Source of the DNA: Sulfuricurvum sp.
Lineage (GTDB): Bacteria > Campylobacterota > Campylobacteria > Campylobacterales > Sulfurimonadaceae
Direction: 5' to 3'
Length of the DNA stretch: 60,498 nucleotides
Assembly (NCBI RefSeq): GCF_028712165.1
Contig: NZ_JAQTQR010000003.1
Location: 1-60,498 of the forward strand
In this document: in pieces, positions 17,150 to 24,863 of the stretch
Position numbering within the stretch: the first letter of the stretch is position 1
Layout of the letters: each line of letters begins with the position of its first letter
Notes under the pieces: model-generated
The model's input: the letters and a program-made list of their open reading frames with translations, nothing else
Databases searched by the model: none
What the model was told of the DNA's origin: nothing
Program-made: the position numbers and the translations under genes

Positions 17150-17525
17150 TGCAACGGCGGCGAAAGAGTGGCTCTCTTTCGCTCACAAAGATTTAGAAGA
17201 AGCGATCCTTTTAGACAGAAACGATTTTTATACCGATAAGATCGGATTTTCATTACAGCAAGCGTCTGAAAAATGTCTCAAAGCATTATTGGCTTATGAG
17301 AATAAAAAGATTACCAAGGTACATGATTTAGTAGAGCTGTTGGCTGAGGTCGATAGTGTGTTGAAGTTTGATGATTATGTCGAAACGATGACACGACTCA
17401 ACGGATTTTATATCGCATCACGTTATCCGATGCCGATTCTCTTTTCACCTTCAAAAGAACAAACCAAAGTGTATATTGTCAAAACGCAGGAACTTTACGA
17501 GACGATTAAAAATATTTGCTCGTAA
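17142..17525 (+). CDS. HEPN domain protein (partner of MNT)
   Basis: All-helical protein of 127 residues matching the HEPN family: SFAHKDLEEA at the start, QQASEKCLKALLAY in the second helix and KVHDLVELL in the third. The RNase motif Rx4-6H of toxic HEPN proteins is not visible; there is only KVHDL and YIASRYP. This may be a non-catalytic HEPN of the substrate-binding type, so a toxin role is uncertain. Overlap with the MNT gene shows a two-gene operon. Confidence 0.82.
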   Translation: MGNATAAKEWLSFAHKDLEEAILLDRNDFYTDKIGFSLQQASEKCLKALLAYENKKITKVHDLVELLAEVDSVLKFDDYVETMTRLNGFYIASRYPMPILFSPSKEQTKVYIVKTQELYETIKNICS

Positions 17526-17549
17526 AAAATACTTCTTTAACTCGTTCTA

Positions 17550-17936
17550 TTAACGAGGATCACTATCCCGTTCTTTGATATACGCATACTCTTCATCGCT
17601 AAAGATTCTCGACCTCGTGATAAACTGATACCCTAGATCGATCTCCAACGAAAACGAGTTTCCAAACGCACTTTTTTCCTCTTTGACATCGATAATGATC
17701 TGAGAATGGCGAAAATATTCGAACTGGTCTTTGTCGATGTAGAATTCGCATCCGCATATCTCCCCGAGTTTTACATTTCTGCTGGGGACATAAAAATCGC
17801 TTTTTTCATAACACATGGGAGCCGTTCCGTCACAGCATCCGCCGCTTTGGTTAAAGACTAATTCGCCGTTTTGTTTTTTGAGTATTTCGATGATTTCTGC
17901 AGCTTTTGGGGTGAGGGATAATCGTTCTATGTTCAT
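17550..17936 (-). CDS. DUF779 family protein (aldehyde dehydrogenase partner)
   Basis: Protein of 128 residues with the DUF779 pattern: QSGGCCDGTAPMCY (Cys pair plus a third Cys) and GCEFYID, then a beta-rich C-terminus ending in SLEIDLGYQFITRSR. Genes of this family are very often found just downstream of ExaC/AldB-type aldehyde dehydrogenases, as here. The biochemical role is not established; the conserved Cys could bind metal or take part in redox chemistry. The start has AGGA upstream. A strong hairpin separates it from the dehydrogenase gene. Confidence 0.8.
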   Translation of the reverse strand: MNIERLSLTPKAAEIIEILKKQNGELVFNQSGGCCDGTAPMCYEKSDFYVPSRNVKLGEICGCEFYIDKDQFEYFRHSQIIIDVKEEKSAFGNSFSLEIDLGYQFITRSRIFSDEEYAYIKERDSDPR

Positions 17937-17961
17937 TTGAAATTCCTAAAATACTCTGTGT

Positions 17962-17988
17962 GCGGGATCAAAACAGGTTTGATCCCGC
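17962..17988 (-). terminator. Intercistronic hairpin between aldehyde dehydrogenase and DUF779 genes
   Basis: An 11-base perfect inverted repeat (GCGGGATCAAA) with a five-base loop lies about 20 bases after the dehydrogenase stop. It is not followed by a T-run on the minus strand, so it is more likely to lower read-through or protect the upstream mRNA than to terminate fully. Confidence 0.6.
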
Positions 17989-18008
17989 CCGAACTTTTCA
18001 ACTACCGA

Positions 18009-19505
18009 TTAAAAAAATCCCATAGCACTTTTGTTGTACGACGTTAAGATATTTTTGGTGTGACGGTATGAGTTTAGCATCATCATGTGCGTCTCACGGC
18101 CGAGACCTGATTTCTTGTATCCTCCGAACGATGCGTGTGACGGGTACATATGGTAGCAGTTCACCCATACGCGGCCCGCTTCGATTCCTCGGCTGATTTT
18201 GTGCAATTGGTGGGCATCGCGTGACCATACCCCTGAACCCAATCCGTAGATAGTGTCGTTGGCGATTGCTAATGCTTCTTCTTCGTCTTTGAAAGTGGTA
18301 ACGGCAAGAACCGGTCCGAAAATCTCTTCTTGGAAGATGCGCATTTTGTTGTGGCCTTTAAAGACGGTCGGTTGGATATAAAATCCGTTCGGGTAGGTTG
18401 TTGATTCATAGACTTCTCCGCCGATGAGACACTCCGCCCCTTCTTCTTTACCGATGTTGATGTATTCGAGAATTTTCTCTTTTTGGTTGAGTGAACATTG
18501 TGCACCCATCATGTTCTCGACATCGAGCGGATTGCCGAGTTTGATCGCTTTCATCCGTTCCAAAACGCGTTTCATAAACGGCTCATAGATCGATTCTTGG
18601 ATGAGGGCACGGGACGGACACGTGCATACTTCACCGGAGTTAAAGGCAAAGAGGATCAATCCTTCGATCGCTTTGTCAAAGAACTCATCATCGGCATCCA
18701 TAATCGATTCAAAAAAGATATTCGGAGATTTGCCGCCCAATTCCAATGTAGTCGGGATGATATTTTCCGTCGCGTATTGCATGATCAACTGACCCGTTGT
18801 TGTTTCACCGGTAAAGCCGACTTTTTTAACGTCCGGATGGGTTGAGATGTATTTACCGATTTTTCCGCCGGCACCGTTGATAATATTGATAACCCCTTTT
18901 GGAAGAACATCCTGGATCGCTTCCATCAAGAGCAAAATCGACATAGGGGTGGCAGACGCCGGTTTCATGACGATACAGTTACCCGCTGCCAATGCCGGAG
19001 CCAGTTTCCATGCCGCCATTAATAACGGGAAATTCCACGGAATGATTTGGGCAACAACACCGTACGGCTCAAAAATCTCTTGGGAGATTGTATTTTCATC
19101 GATGTCCGCAACGGTACCGGACTCGGCTCGGATGACAGATGCGAAATATCGGAAATGGTCTACGACTAACGGAACATCCGCATAGAGGGTTTCACGGATC
19201 GTTTTACCGTTATCCAGAGTCTCTGCAATCGCGAGGGCTTCCAGATTTGCTTCAATCGCGTCTGCGACTTTGTTAAGCATAATACTGCGTTCAACGACGG
19301 AAGTATGTTTGTACGATTGGAATGCTTTGTTTGCTGCTTGGATTGCCAGTTCGACATCGGCTTCATTTGATCTTGGAATTTTGGTTAAAACTTCACCATC
19401 GACAGGAGAAATATTCTCAAAATACTCGCCGCTTATAGGAGCTACCCACTCTCCACCAATGAAATTCTCATATTGAGCTTTGTAAGTCGGTTTTGTGTAT
19501 GCCAC
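18009..19505 (-). CDS. Aldehyde dehydrogenase, ExaC/AldB type
   Basis: NAD-dependent aldehyde dehydrogenase of 498 residues. LELGGKSPN carries the general-base Glu (about residue 254) and FNSGEVCTCPSR carries the catalytic Cys (about 293); the CTCPSR variant is typical of ExaC/AldB-type acetaldehyde dehydrogenases. PWNFPLLMAAWKLAPALAAGN and FGGYKKSGLGRE are also typical. The start is GTG with AAGGA upstream. A DUF779 gene follows. A 213-base upstream region holds a likely promoter (TATAAA-like box near 19580). Confidence 0.92.
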   Translation of the reverse strand: MAYTKPTYKAQYENFIGGEWVAPISGEYFENISPVDGEVLTKIPRSNEADVELAIQAANKAFQSYKHTSVVERSIMLNKVADAIEANLEALAIAETLDNGKTIRETLYADVPLVVDHFRYFASVIRAESGTVADIDENTISQEIFEPYGVVAQIIPWNFPLLMAAWKLAPALAAGNCIVMKPASATPMSILLLMEAIQDVLPKGVINIINGAGGKIGKYISTHPDVKKVGFTGETTTGQLIMQYATENIIPTTLELGGKSPNIFFESIMDADDEFFDKAIEGLILFAFNSGEVCTCPSRALIQESIYEPFMKRVLERMKAIKLGNPLDVENMMGAQCSLNQKEKILEYINIGKEEGAECLIGGEVYESTTYPNGFYIQPTVFKGHNKMRIFQEEIFGPVLAVTTFKDEEEALAIANDTIYGLGSGVWSRDAHQLHKISRGIEAGRVWVNCYHMYPSHASFGGYKKSGLGRETHMMMLNSYRHTKNILTSYNKSAMGFF

Positions 19506-19718
19506 TTTTTTTCCTTTGATTCAATATCGTGAAGAAACTTGACGGAATTTGTCCAACAATTTTTTCTCGGTCAATACTTTATACTACTTCTATAGCTTGA
19601 AAATAGCGGTCATAAAAACGTCCTATTTTCTGCGATATCGCTGCGGTTTTGTGAAAGGATTGGAGAATATTTGGAAGAAAATCGGAAGAAAAAAGAAAAA
19701 AACAGCGTTCAAAGAGGG

Positions 19719-19910
19719 TTAAAACACCTCTTTGACCCGTCCCACTTCCCCGCTCATGAGTCGTACTTTAATCCCGTGCGGATGGCTCGGTGATTTGGTG
19801 AGGATATCACGGACGATTCCCTCTGTAAGTCTTCCCGTGCCTTGATCCTCTTTGAGGACGATGCTCACCCGTTTGCCTGACATGATATTTTTGCGTTCTT
19901 TGCCGTCCAT
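19719..19910 (-). CDS. YwbE family protein (DUF2196)
   Basis: Basic protein of 63 residues matching the YwbE family over its whole length: SGKRVSIVLKEDQGTG, GIVRDILTKSPSHPHGIKVRL and GEVGRVKEV. The role is unknown; the small beta-rich fold and basic character hint at RNA binding, which is inference. AAAGGA precedes the ATG, which is 11 bases after the stop of the HAD gene, so the two are one operon. Confidence 0.85.
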   Translation of the reverse strand: MDGKERKNIMSGKRVSIVLKEDQGTGRLTEGIVRDILTKSPSHPHGIKVRLMSGEVGRVKEVF

Positions 19911-19921
19911 CTGTTTTCCTT

Positions 19922-20554
19922 TTATTTGAGTAGTGTTATGAGCTCATCGAGTGTTTGTATCCGATGGGTCGCTTTGCTAAAATCGTGGTTTTCGGTGAAG
20001 CGGTTGTGGACGATGACGCATTCGATCCCCGCATCCACGGCGGAGCGCAGCCCCCGTTCCGAATCCTCGACGATAATCGTCTCACTTTTCTCCCCTCCTA
20101 AGCGTTCCAATCCCAAGAGATACGGATCGGGGTAGGGCTTGGCACGGGGATATTCGCCGCTGCAAAGGACGAAATCCATGTAGTCGGTTATTCCGCGCGC
20201 GGCATGGATAAGTTCGAAATCGCATCGCAGCGCCGAGGTGACGATCCCCATACGGTATTTTACAGAGAGCTCGGCGAGCACTTCACGCACCCCGGGGATG
20301 GCGATCTCTTCGGTGCGAAGGTAGTGCTGATAGAGCTCGTTACGGCGTTCACGCCATTTATCGGTTTCACTGATCGGTACACCTGCTTCTTCCGCGATCA
20401 AAAAGGCGCTCTCTCCTGCGATCATAATGTCGCGGTAGCGTTCGGGAGTGAGGGTGAATCCCATCGTATTAAGGACTTCGGCACTGGCGGTGTAGTACCA
20501 GTGTTCGGTATCGACGAGGACGCCGTCGTTGTCAAAAAGGATCTGTGTTTTCAT
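19922..20554 (-). CDS. HAD-superfamily hydrolase (beta-phosphoglucomutase-like)
   Basis: Protein of 210 residues. Motif I is LFDNDGVLVDTE (nucleophile Asp8, acid/base Asp10), motif II VTSAL, the Lys motif is in RAKPYPDPY and motif IV is VEDSERGL. A helical cap follows motif I, as in the phosphoglucomutase/phosphatase subgroup (YieH/GPH type). Substrate cannot be read from the sequence. It is divergent from the PAP2 gene, and ywbE follows in the same operon. Confidence 0.85.
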   Translation of the reverse strand: MKTQILFDNDGVLVDTEHWYYTASAEVLNTMGFTLTPERYRDIMIAGESAFLIAEEAGVPISETDKWRERRNELYQHYLRTEEIAIPGVREVLAELSVKYRMGIVTSALRCDFELIHAARGITDYMDFVLCSGEYPRAKPYPDPYLLGLERLGGEKSETIIVEDSERGLRSAVDAGIECVIVHNRFTENHDFSKATHRIQTLDELITLLK

Positions 20555-20634
20555 GGGTGAATTGTACCAACGTTACCTTATCGTTATCATCACTCTGTAC
20601 ACTTTTGCAATTTTTTAACCTAGGATGCGTCAGC

Positions 20635-21288
20635 ATGAACAGAGCACTGATCTCAAATTATATGTTTTTGCTTTTCGCATCGGCATTTTTATCCTATTGG
20701 TATGTGGATCAGGCACTTGCCCTTTATATCCATACTTTGGGTATCAATGTCTCCAACACTTTTTTCCATGCCGTCACCCAGTTTGGAGATTCCAAATATC
20801 CCCTTCTCGGAACGTTTTTGTTTTATCTTATCTATCGCAAAAGCGATAAACACTTTGCCCGAAAGAATCTCTATATTTTCAGTACGGTTGCCATCAGCGG
20901 TTTGATCGTCGATATCGTCAAAGTGATTGCGGGGCGGATGCGTCCGGAACTGTTTTTTGAAAATCAGCAGTACGGTTTTAGCGGGTTTAAGTTTGAAAGT
21001 GCATTTTACTCGTTTCCATCAGGGCACAGCGCTACGGCATTCTCTTTTTTTATCGCTCTCGCCCTTTTAAACCCGAAATACAAGCCGCTCTTTATCGCTT
21101 TGGCATTACTGATCGTTCTGAGCCGAATCATCCTTTTGCAGCATTATCTCAGTGATGTCGCGATCGGCAGTGCCATCGGAGCGTTTTGTTCGTATTGGAT
21201 CTATCATCGCTATTATCTCCACGCAAAGAGCGTTAGAAGATTCTCGCTGGTTTCGTATAAACGGTCTCTGAGCAAAAGTTTCGCATAG
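20635..21288 (+). CDS. PAP2-family membrane phosphatase
   Basis: Inner-membrane protein of 217 residues with about six membrane segments. The three catalytic motifs are present: KVIAGRMRP, PSGHSATAF and SRIILLQHYLSDVAIG. Such enzymes remove phosphate from lipids such as phosphatidate, undecaprenyl pyrophosphate or lipid A. The frame is open from 20545, but the ATG at 20635 has AGGA upstream and begins just before the first membrane segment. The C-terminal tail is basic. Confidence 0.85.
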   Translation: MNRALISNYMFLLFASAFLSYWYVDQALALYIHTLGINVSNTFFHAVTQFGDSKYPLLGTFLFYLIYRKSDKHFARKNLYIFSTVAISGLIVDIVKVIAGRMRPELFFENQQYGFSGFKFESAFYSFPSGHSATAFSFFIALALLNPKYKPLFIALALLIVLSRIILLQHYLSDVAIGSAIGAFCSYWIYHRYYLHAKSVRRFSLVSYKRSLSKSFA

Positions 21289-21333
21289 AATCGGATTTGC
21301 ATACCTTTGGCAACATTATTCCAAAGGGGAACC

Positions 21334-21933
21334 ATGACGATCGACGTCAATCTGCATCACGCCGACGAGGATTTTTTTGATAATCTGGATGAGATTATGG
21401 AAGATACAATGGTGCAGATGTTTATTCTTCATCCCTCTAACACGGCTGAAATTACATCTGCAAAAGAGATTGCCGGCGAATACGGGAGTATCTTTTACTC
21501 TGTACCGTTACACTTGCAGCACGAAGCCGACGAAAACTGCGTCGCATTTTCGATCCTGTGCGATGAAGACAGTGCACTGCTTCCGTCTTCGGGCAAACCG
21601 GTCGTGATCGATGAATCCCGTCTCAATGATGCGATTGTCTATGCATTGGGTGAGGGCAAAGGGATTATTCTCAACGCTACACGCGAGCATAACGCATTGG
21701 CAAATTTTTATCTTGCACTCGGCGCTGAGAATATAAGAGCGTTTGATAGTGATGCCTTAAGCAGTTTGAGTATGGATCGGATCGTCCTCCAAAGCAGTTA
21801 CCCGAATCATGATTTCGAAGGCATCACCACAGCGGTAAAAGTGATTTCGGATGCAATGTTTCGACCGGAGCAGAGTATTATCGCCCGTGCGACCAAAAGT
21901 TCGCTGGAACTGTTCGGATTCCGCAAAAGCTGA
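21334..21933 (+). CDS. Uncharacterised protein, possibly degenerate TatD-like
   Basis: Protein of 199 residues, acidic at the N-terminus (HHADEDFFDNLDE). Segments such as VLQSSYPNHDFEG and the C-terminal ARATKSSLELFG vaguely recall the end of TatD-family metal-dependent DNases, but the metal-binding His and Asp motifs are not recognisable. The ATG at 21334 is chosen because AAGGGGA lies just upstream; a TTG at 21307 is possible. It appears to be monocistronic. Function unknown. Confidence 0.5.
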   Translation: MTIDVNLHHADEDFFDNLDEIMEDTMVQMFILHPSNTAEITSAKEIAGEYGSIFYSVPLHLQHEADENCVAFSILCDEDSALLPSSGKPVVIDESRLNDAIVYALGEGKGIILNATREHNALANFYLALGAENIRAFDSDALSSLSMDRIVLQSSYPNHDFEGITTAVKVISDAMFRPEQSIIARATKSSLELFGFRKS

Positions 21934-21965
21934 GGTTTTAAACAGAGTGTGAATGCTAAACGCGA

Positions 21966-21971
21966 TATAAT
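21966..21971 (+). promoter_or_regulatory. -10 box of the small lipoprotein gene
   Basis: TATAAT (in GCGATATAAT) 33 bases before the ATG at 22004, with TAGGAGAG as ribosome-binding site. Confidence 0.5.
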
Positions 21972-22003
21972 TTCATAATTAAATATAAATTGTAGGAGAG
22001 TTT

Positions 22004-22135
22004 ATGACGCGTATAGTAGTATTATCGGTATTGGCTATTTTAATGTTGGGCGGATGTACCGCTAAAGAATTTAACAGCGGTGTGGATGACGGTGTTAATG
22101 ATGTAAAACGTGTTATTCGCGGTACAAACAACTAA
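22004..22135 (+). CDS. Small (43-residue) lipoprotein, entericidin-like in layout
   Basis: Short gene encoding a signal peptide MTRIVVLSVLAILMLGGC with a good lipobox (LGGC, Cys18) and a mature part of only 26 residues (TAKEFNSGVDDG, then VNDVKRVIRGTNN). It has its own -10 box and a strong TAGGAG ribosome-binding site. Size and layout recall entericidins and other small envelope lipoproteins; no sequence match is claimed. Confidence 0.75.
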   Translation: MTRIVVLSVLAILMLGGCTAKEFNSGVDDGVNDVKRVIRGTNN

Positions 22136-22178
22136 ATAGCATTGTTACACAGTATCAGACCTTGAAAAAGGAGTGCAA

Positions 22179-22931
22179 ATGGTACCTTTTCCTATCAAAG
22201 CCGTATTATGCGATATCGGCGGTGTCCTCTATGAAGGGGAGACACCGATAGCCGGAGCGATTGAAGCAATATCCCGAATCAAACAGCGCTATCCCATCCG
22301 CTTTCTGACCAATGCAACCCAAAAAACAGGTGCACAGGTGGTGGAAACACTCCGGAATATGGGATTTGACATCTCCTCCGATGAGGTGATGACGGCTCTG
22401 GATGTGACACGCCTGCTCCTCGAACAAGAAGAGTGCGGTGCATGTTATCTCCTCACCGACAATGCGACTCGTTTTTTTGAGGACTTACCGACGGAACCTT
22501 GCCGTTATGTCGTGGTAGGGGATGCGCAGGAGAACTTTACCTATGAGCATCTCAACCGTGCGTTCAGAGTATTGAAAAACGGAGGGGAACTGCTTGCTGC
22601 GGCTAAAAATCGCTATTTCAAAGACAGTGACGGTGAACTCAGTATGGATGCGGGGGGATTTGTGGCGGCACTTGAATATGCCAGCGGCAAAGAGGCCCGT
22701 ATCGTCGGAAAGCCGAGCCGTGATTTTTATCGTCTCGCATGTTCGGCAATGGGGGTGGAACCTCATGAAACACTGATGATCGGGGATGATATTGAAAGCG
22801 ATGTTTTAGGGGCTCAGGAAGCGGGGTTGAGGGCAATTTTGGTTCAAACGGGAAAATTCAGCCCCGAAGATATGCATCGGGGAATTACCCCGGATGGGGT
22901 GTTTGAATCGATTGCTGCGATCGATCTTTAA
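22179..22931 (+). CDS. HAD-superfamily IIA hydrolase, LHPP-like
   Basis: Protein of 250 residues. Motif I is CDIGGVLYEG: the nucleophile Asp is present but the usual second Asp (DxD) is replaced, as in the LHPP subgroup, which reads DISGVLY. RFLTNATQKT is motif II, VGKPSRDFY holds the Lys, and GDDIESDVLGA is motif III/IV. LHPP acts on phosphohistidine or phospholysine in animals; the bacterial role is open. The ATG at 22179 has AAAAGGAG six bases upstream. Confidence 0.82.
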   Translation: MVPFPIKAVLCDIGGVLYEGETPIAGAIEAISRIKQRYPIRFLTNATQKTGAQVVETLRNMGFDISSDEVMTALDVTRLLLEQEECGACYLLTDNATRFFEDLPTEPCRYVVVGDAQENFTYEHLNRAFRVLKNGGELLAAAKNRYFKDSDGELSMDAGGFVAALEYASGKEARIVGKPSRDFYRLACSAMGVEPHETLMIGDDIESDVLGAQEAGLRAILVQTGKFSPEDMHRGITPDGVFESIAAIDL

Positions 22932-22938
22932 TTCTTTT

Positions 22939-23298
22939 TTAACACGCCAATACTTCAATAACATCCGTTCCCTTGGGTACGAGACATAAAAAGCTATAGG
23001 TTTCATCTCCCAAAGTCTCATAGCTATGGGGTACTCCAGCAGGGATCAGCAACACATCTCCCGCACCCGCTTCAATCGTTTGATCTCCAATAATGACTTT
23101 TGCACGTCCGCTGAGGACATATTGCTCATGTTCGACCGTATTGGTATGCAGCGGCATATGACCGCCGGCTTCGATCGTAAAATTGCGCATTGCAAAGTTG
23201 GGTGACTCCTCGGGTGAGAGAAGCATTTTCATCGCTACCCCTTTACCCGCTTTTTGGGCAGTTGATTCGATGGTATCGATTTGTTTGTGCAAGAACAT
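22939..23298 (-). CDS. Cupin-domain protein
   Basis: Single-domain cupin of 119 residues. Cupin motif 1 is GGHMPLHTNTVEHEQYVLSG (two His and a Glu as metal ligands) and motif 2 is GDVLLIPAGVPHSYE (final His). Metal binding is expected, but the reaction cannot be read. GAGGT precedes the ATG. It is convergent with the LHPP-like gene, eight bases away. Confidence 0.85.
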   Translation of the reverse strand: MFLHKQIDTIESTAQKAGKGVAMKMLLSPEESPNFAMRNFTIEAGGHMPLHTNTVEHEQYVLSGRAKVIIGDQTIEAGAGDVLLIPAGVPHSYETLGDETYSFLCLVPKGTDVIEVLAC

Positions 23299-23367
23299 AA
23301 TGACCTCGTAAATAAAAAGTACACAAGGGTAACATAGAATCGTTTTATGGGTGTTAAAAAAATATTT

Positions 23368-24018
23368 TTAGCGGGTGTAACGCAAGAGCTGCCCTTTAAA
23401 GGGGAGGGTGAGATAGTCGGTATGGATTGGTTTGCTTTGTGTGTGTGCAAAGTCGAGACTCACCATTTTTTTACTGAAATTAGAATGATTTCCACGACCG
23501 GGATCGACAATGATAACTTCACACGTATGTTTGGAGTGACGATTAATAAATCCAGCCAAAAGATCAACATGATCTCTCTCATACAGCAGATCGCTTCCGA
23601 TTATGAGATCGAATTCGCCCAAAGTACTTTCGAGATCTTCCCATCCTGCGCGGGTAAAGGGAATAAGTCTGTCTTTGTTGATTCGGACGTTTTCATCCAT
23701 AAAACGTTCTGCTTCAGGATGATAATCGGTTGCTGAGATATTGGCAGATCGGTGATTGAGGACGAGACTTGCAAGCCCTATACCGCATCCGACTTCTAAT
23801 ATCCGTTTGCCTGCGATATCAAAATCGCTCATGAGATGGGCGAGAATTTTACTCGAATCCCAGATTACGCCAAACATCGGCCATGATGCGGAGGATATCC
23901 CTAGTTTTTCAGCCATATTGTCGGTATCAAAATATTGTTGGGTGTCTCGTAGCGTTCGAACATGTATTTCGGAGTTTGGAAATTCGATGGTTTGGTAGCG
24001 GAATCGTATGGGGGACAT
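23368..24018 (-). CDS. SAM-dependent methyltransferase (family 16-like)
   Basis: Class I methyltransferase of 216 residues with motif I LEVGCGIGLASL, DYHPEAERFMDENV as motif II and LIIGSDLLYERDH, which resembles the Asn/Asp-x-x-Tyr region of lysine methyltransferases of family 16. WDSSKILAH and SWPMFGVIWD also fit. The substrate is unknown. Its ribosome-binding site (GAAGG) lies in the 3' arm of a 10-base-pair hairpin whose loop contains the stop of the upstream small gene, suggesting translational coupling. Confidence 0.78.
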   Translation of the reverse strand: MSPIRFRYQTIEFPNSEIHVRTLRDTQQYFDTDNMAEKLGISSASWPMFGVIWDSSKILAHLMSDFDIAGKRILEVGCGIGLASLVLNHRSANISATDYHPEAERFMDENVRINKDRLIPFTRAGWEDLESTLGEFDLIIGSDLLYERDHVDLLAGFINRHSKHTCEVIIVDPGRGNHSNFSKKMVSLDFAHTQSKPIHTDYLTLPFKGQLLRYTR

Positions 24019-24021
24019 AGC

Positions 24022-24047
24022 AAACCTTCGCTTAAGCGCGAAGGTTT
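24022..24047 (-). promoter_or_regulatory. RBS-sequestering hairpin coupling the 61-residue gene to the methyltransferase
   Basis: A perfect 10-base inverted repeat (AAACCTTCGC / GCGAAGGTTT) with a six-base loop. On the minus strand the TAA stop of the upstream gene is in the loop, and the GAAGG ribosome-binding site of the methyltransferase is in the 3' arm, three bases before its ATG. A terminating ribosome would open the stem. There is no T-run after it, so a terminator is less likely. Confidence 0.6.
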
Positions 24048-24217
24048 AGCCATGAGGGAGGATTGTCGAAACTAAGTTCACTTTCGTGCCAGTCAGTTTT
24101 TTCACTGTTACGGGCATGCAATTGTCCACCGATAAGGGTATATTGTAACCCGGTGACATTGCTGGTTAGCTTTTTGCCTTCTTTTAATGCTTCTAAAACG
24201 GCTTCTCTGCTTTCCAT
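24032..24217 (-). CDS. Small hypothetical protein (61 residues)
   Basis: Protein with N-terminal SREAVLEALKEGKKLTSN and a C-terminal FDNPPSWLN. AAAGGA lies seven bases before the ATG, so it is probably translated. It ends inside the hairpin that covers the ribosome-binding site of the methyltransferase gene, so it may act as a leader gene or simply as a coupled partner. No family is recognised. Confidence 0.6.
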   Translation of the reverse strand: MESREAVLEALKEGKKLTSNVTGLQYTLIGGQLHARNSEKTDWHESELSFDNPPSWLNLRA

Positions 24218-24282
24218 AGGGGTTCCTTTAGATCGGTTCGGAAAAACACCTGATGGTGCCTTTGTAGAACGATAGGAGAGGT

Positions 24283-24305
24283 GACGGGCAAAAAAATCGC
24301 CCGTC
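24283..24305 (-). terminator. Terminator-like hairpin after the cold-shock gene
   Basis: A seven-base inverted repeat (GACGGGC / GCCCGTC) with a T-rich loop, eight bases after the csp stop. A second small stem (CACC-ATCA-GGTG followed by TTTTT) lies at 24242-24258 on the same strand and would complete termination. Confidence 0.55.
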
Positions 24306-24312
24306 AGTGAAA

Positions 24313-24673
<361 letters not shown>

Positions 24674-24679
24674 GGAGAA

Positions 24680-24708
24680 ATTATACCTGAAAAAAAACTT
24701 AATAGCAA
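24680..24708 (-). promoter_or_regulatory. Promoter of the cold-shock gene
   Basis: On the minus strand, TTGCTA (24703-24708) and TATAAT (24680-24685) are separated by exactly 17 bases, with a T-run inside the spacer. The start of transcription should be near 24673. Confidence 0.65.
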
Positions 24709-24863
24709 GGAAACCATCATGTTTGCACCCATAGTACGTCAAATAGGGGGCGCATTCCCATCATTTTAGCCTTAAAGAAGTCAAAGAAGAAAAATAGACA
24801 CAAAATATCTAGGCAAAATTAAAATTTTGGTGGCTACAATCAATCAAAAATTAGGCTGCAATC
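24709..24863 (+). other. Rest of the 332-base csp/ADP-ribosylglycohydrolase intergenic region
   Basis: The gap 24532-24863 is the only one above 300 bases. After the csp promoter it holds an AT-rich palindrome (AAAATT-AA-AATTTT at about 24816) and a TGGCTACAAT -10-like box at 24831-24840, which probably serves the plus-strand gene starting at 24864. No gene was seen on either strand. Confidence 0.4.

Noticed and set aside
22179-22931. Loss-of-function motif I in the HAD protein (second Asp missing)
   Set aside because: The LHPP subgroup normally lacks the second Asp at this place, so this is a family trait rather than decay.
23347-23736. Plus-strand open frame opposite the methyltransferase gene
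   Set aside because: The minus-strand protein has full SAM motifs; the plus-strand product has no recognisable features.
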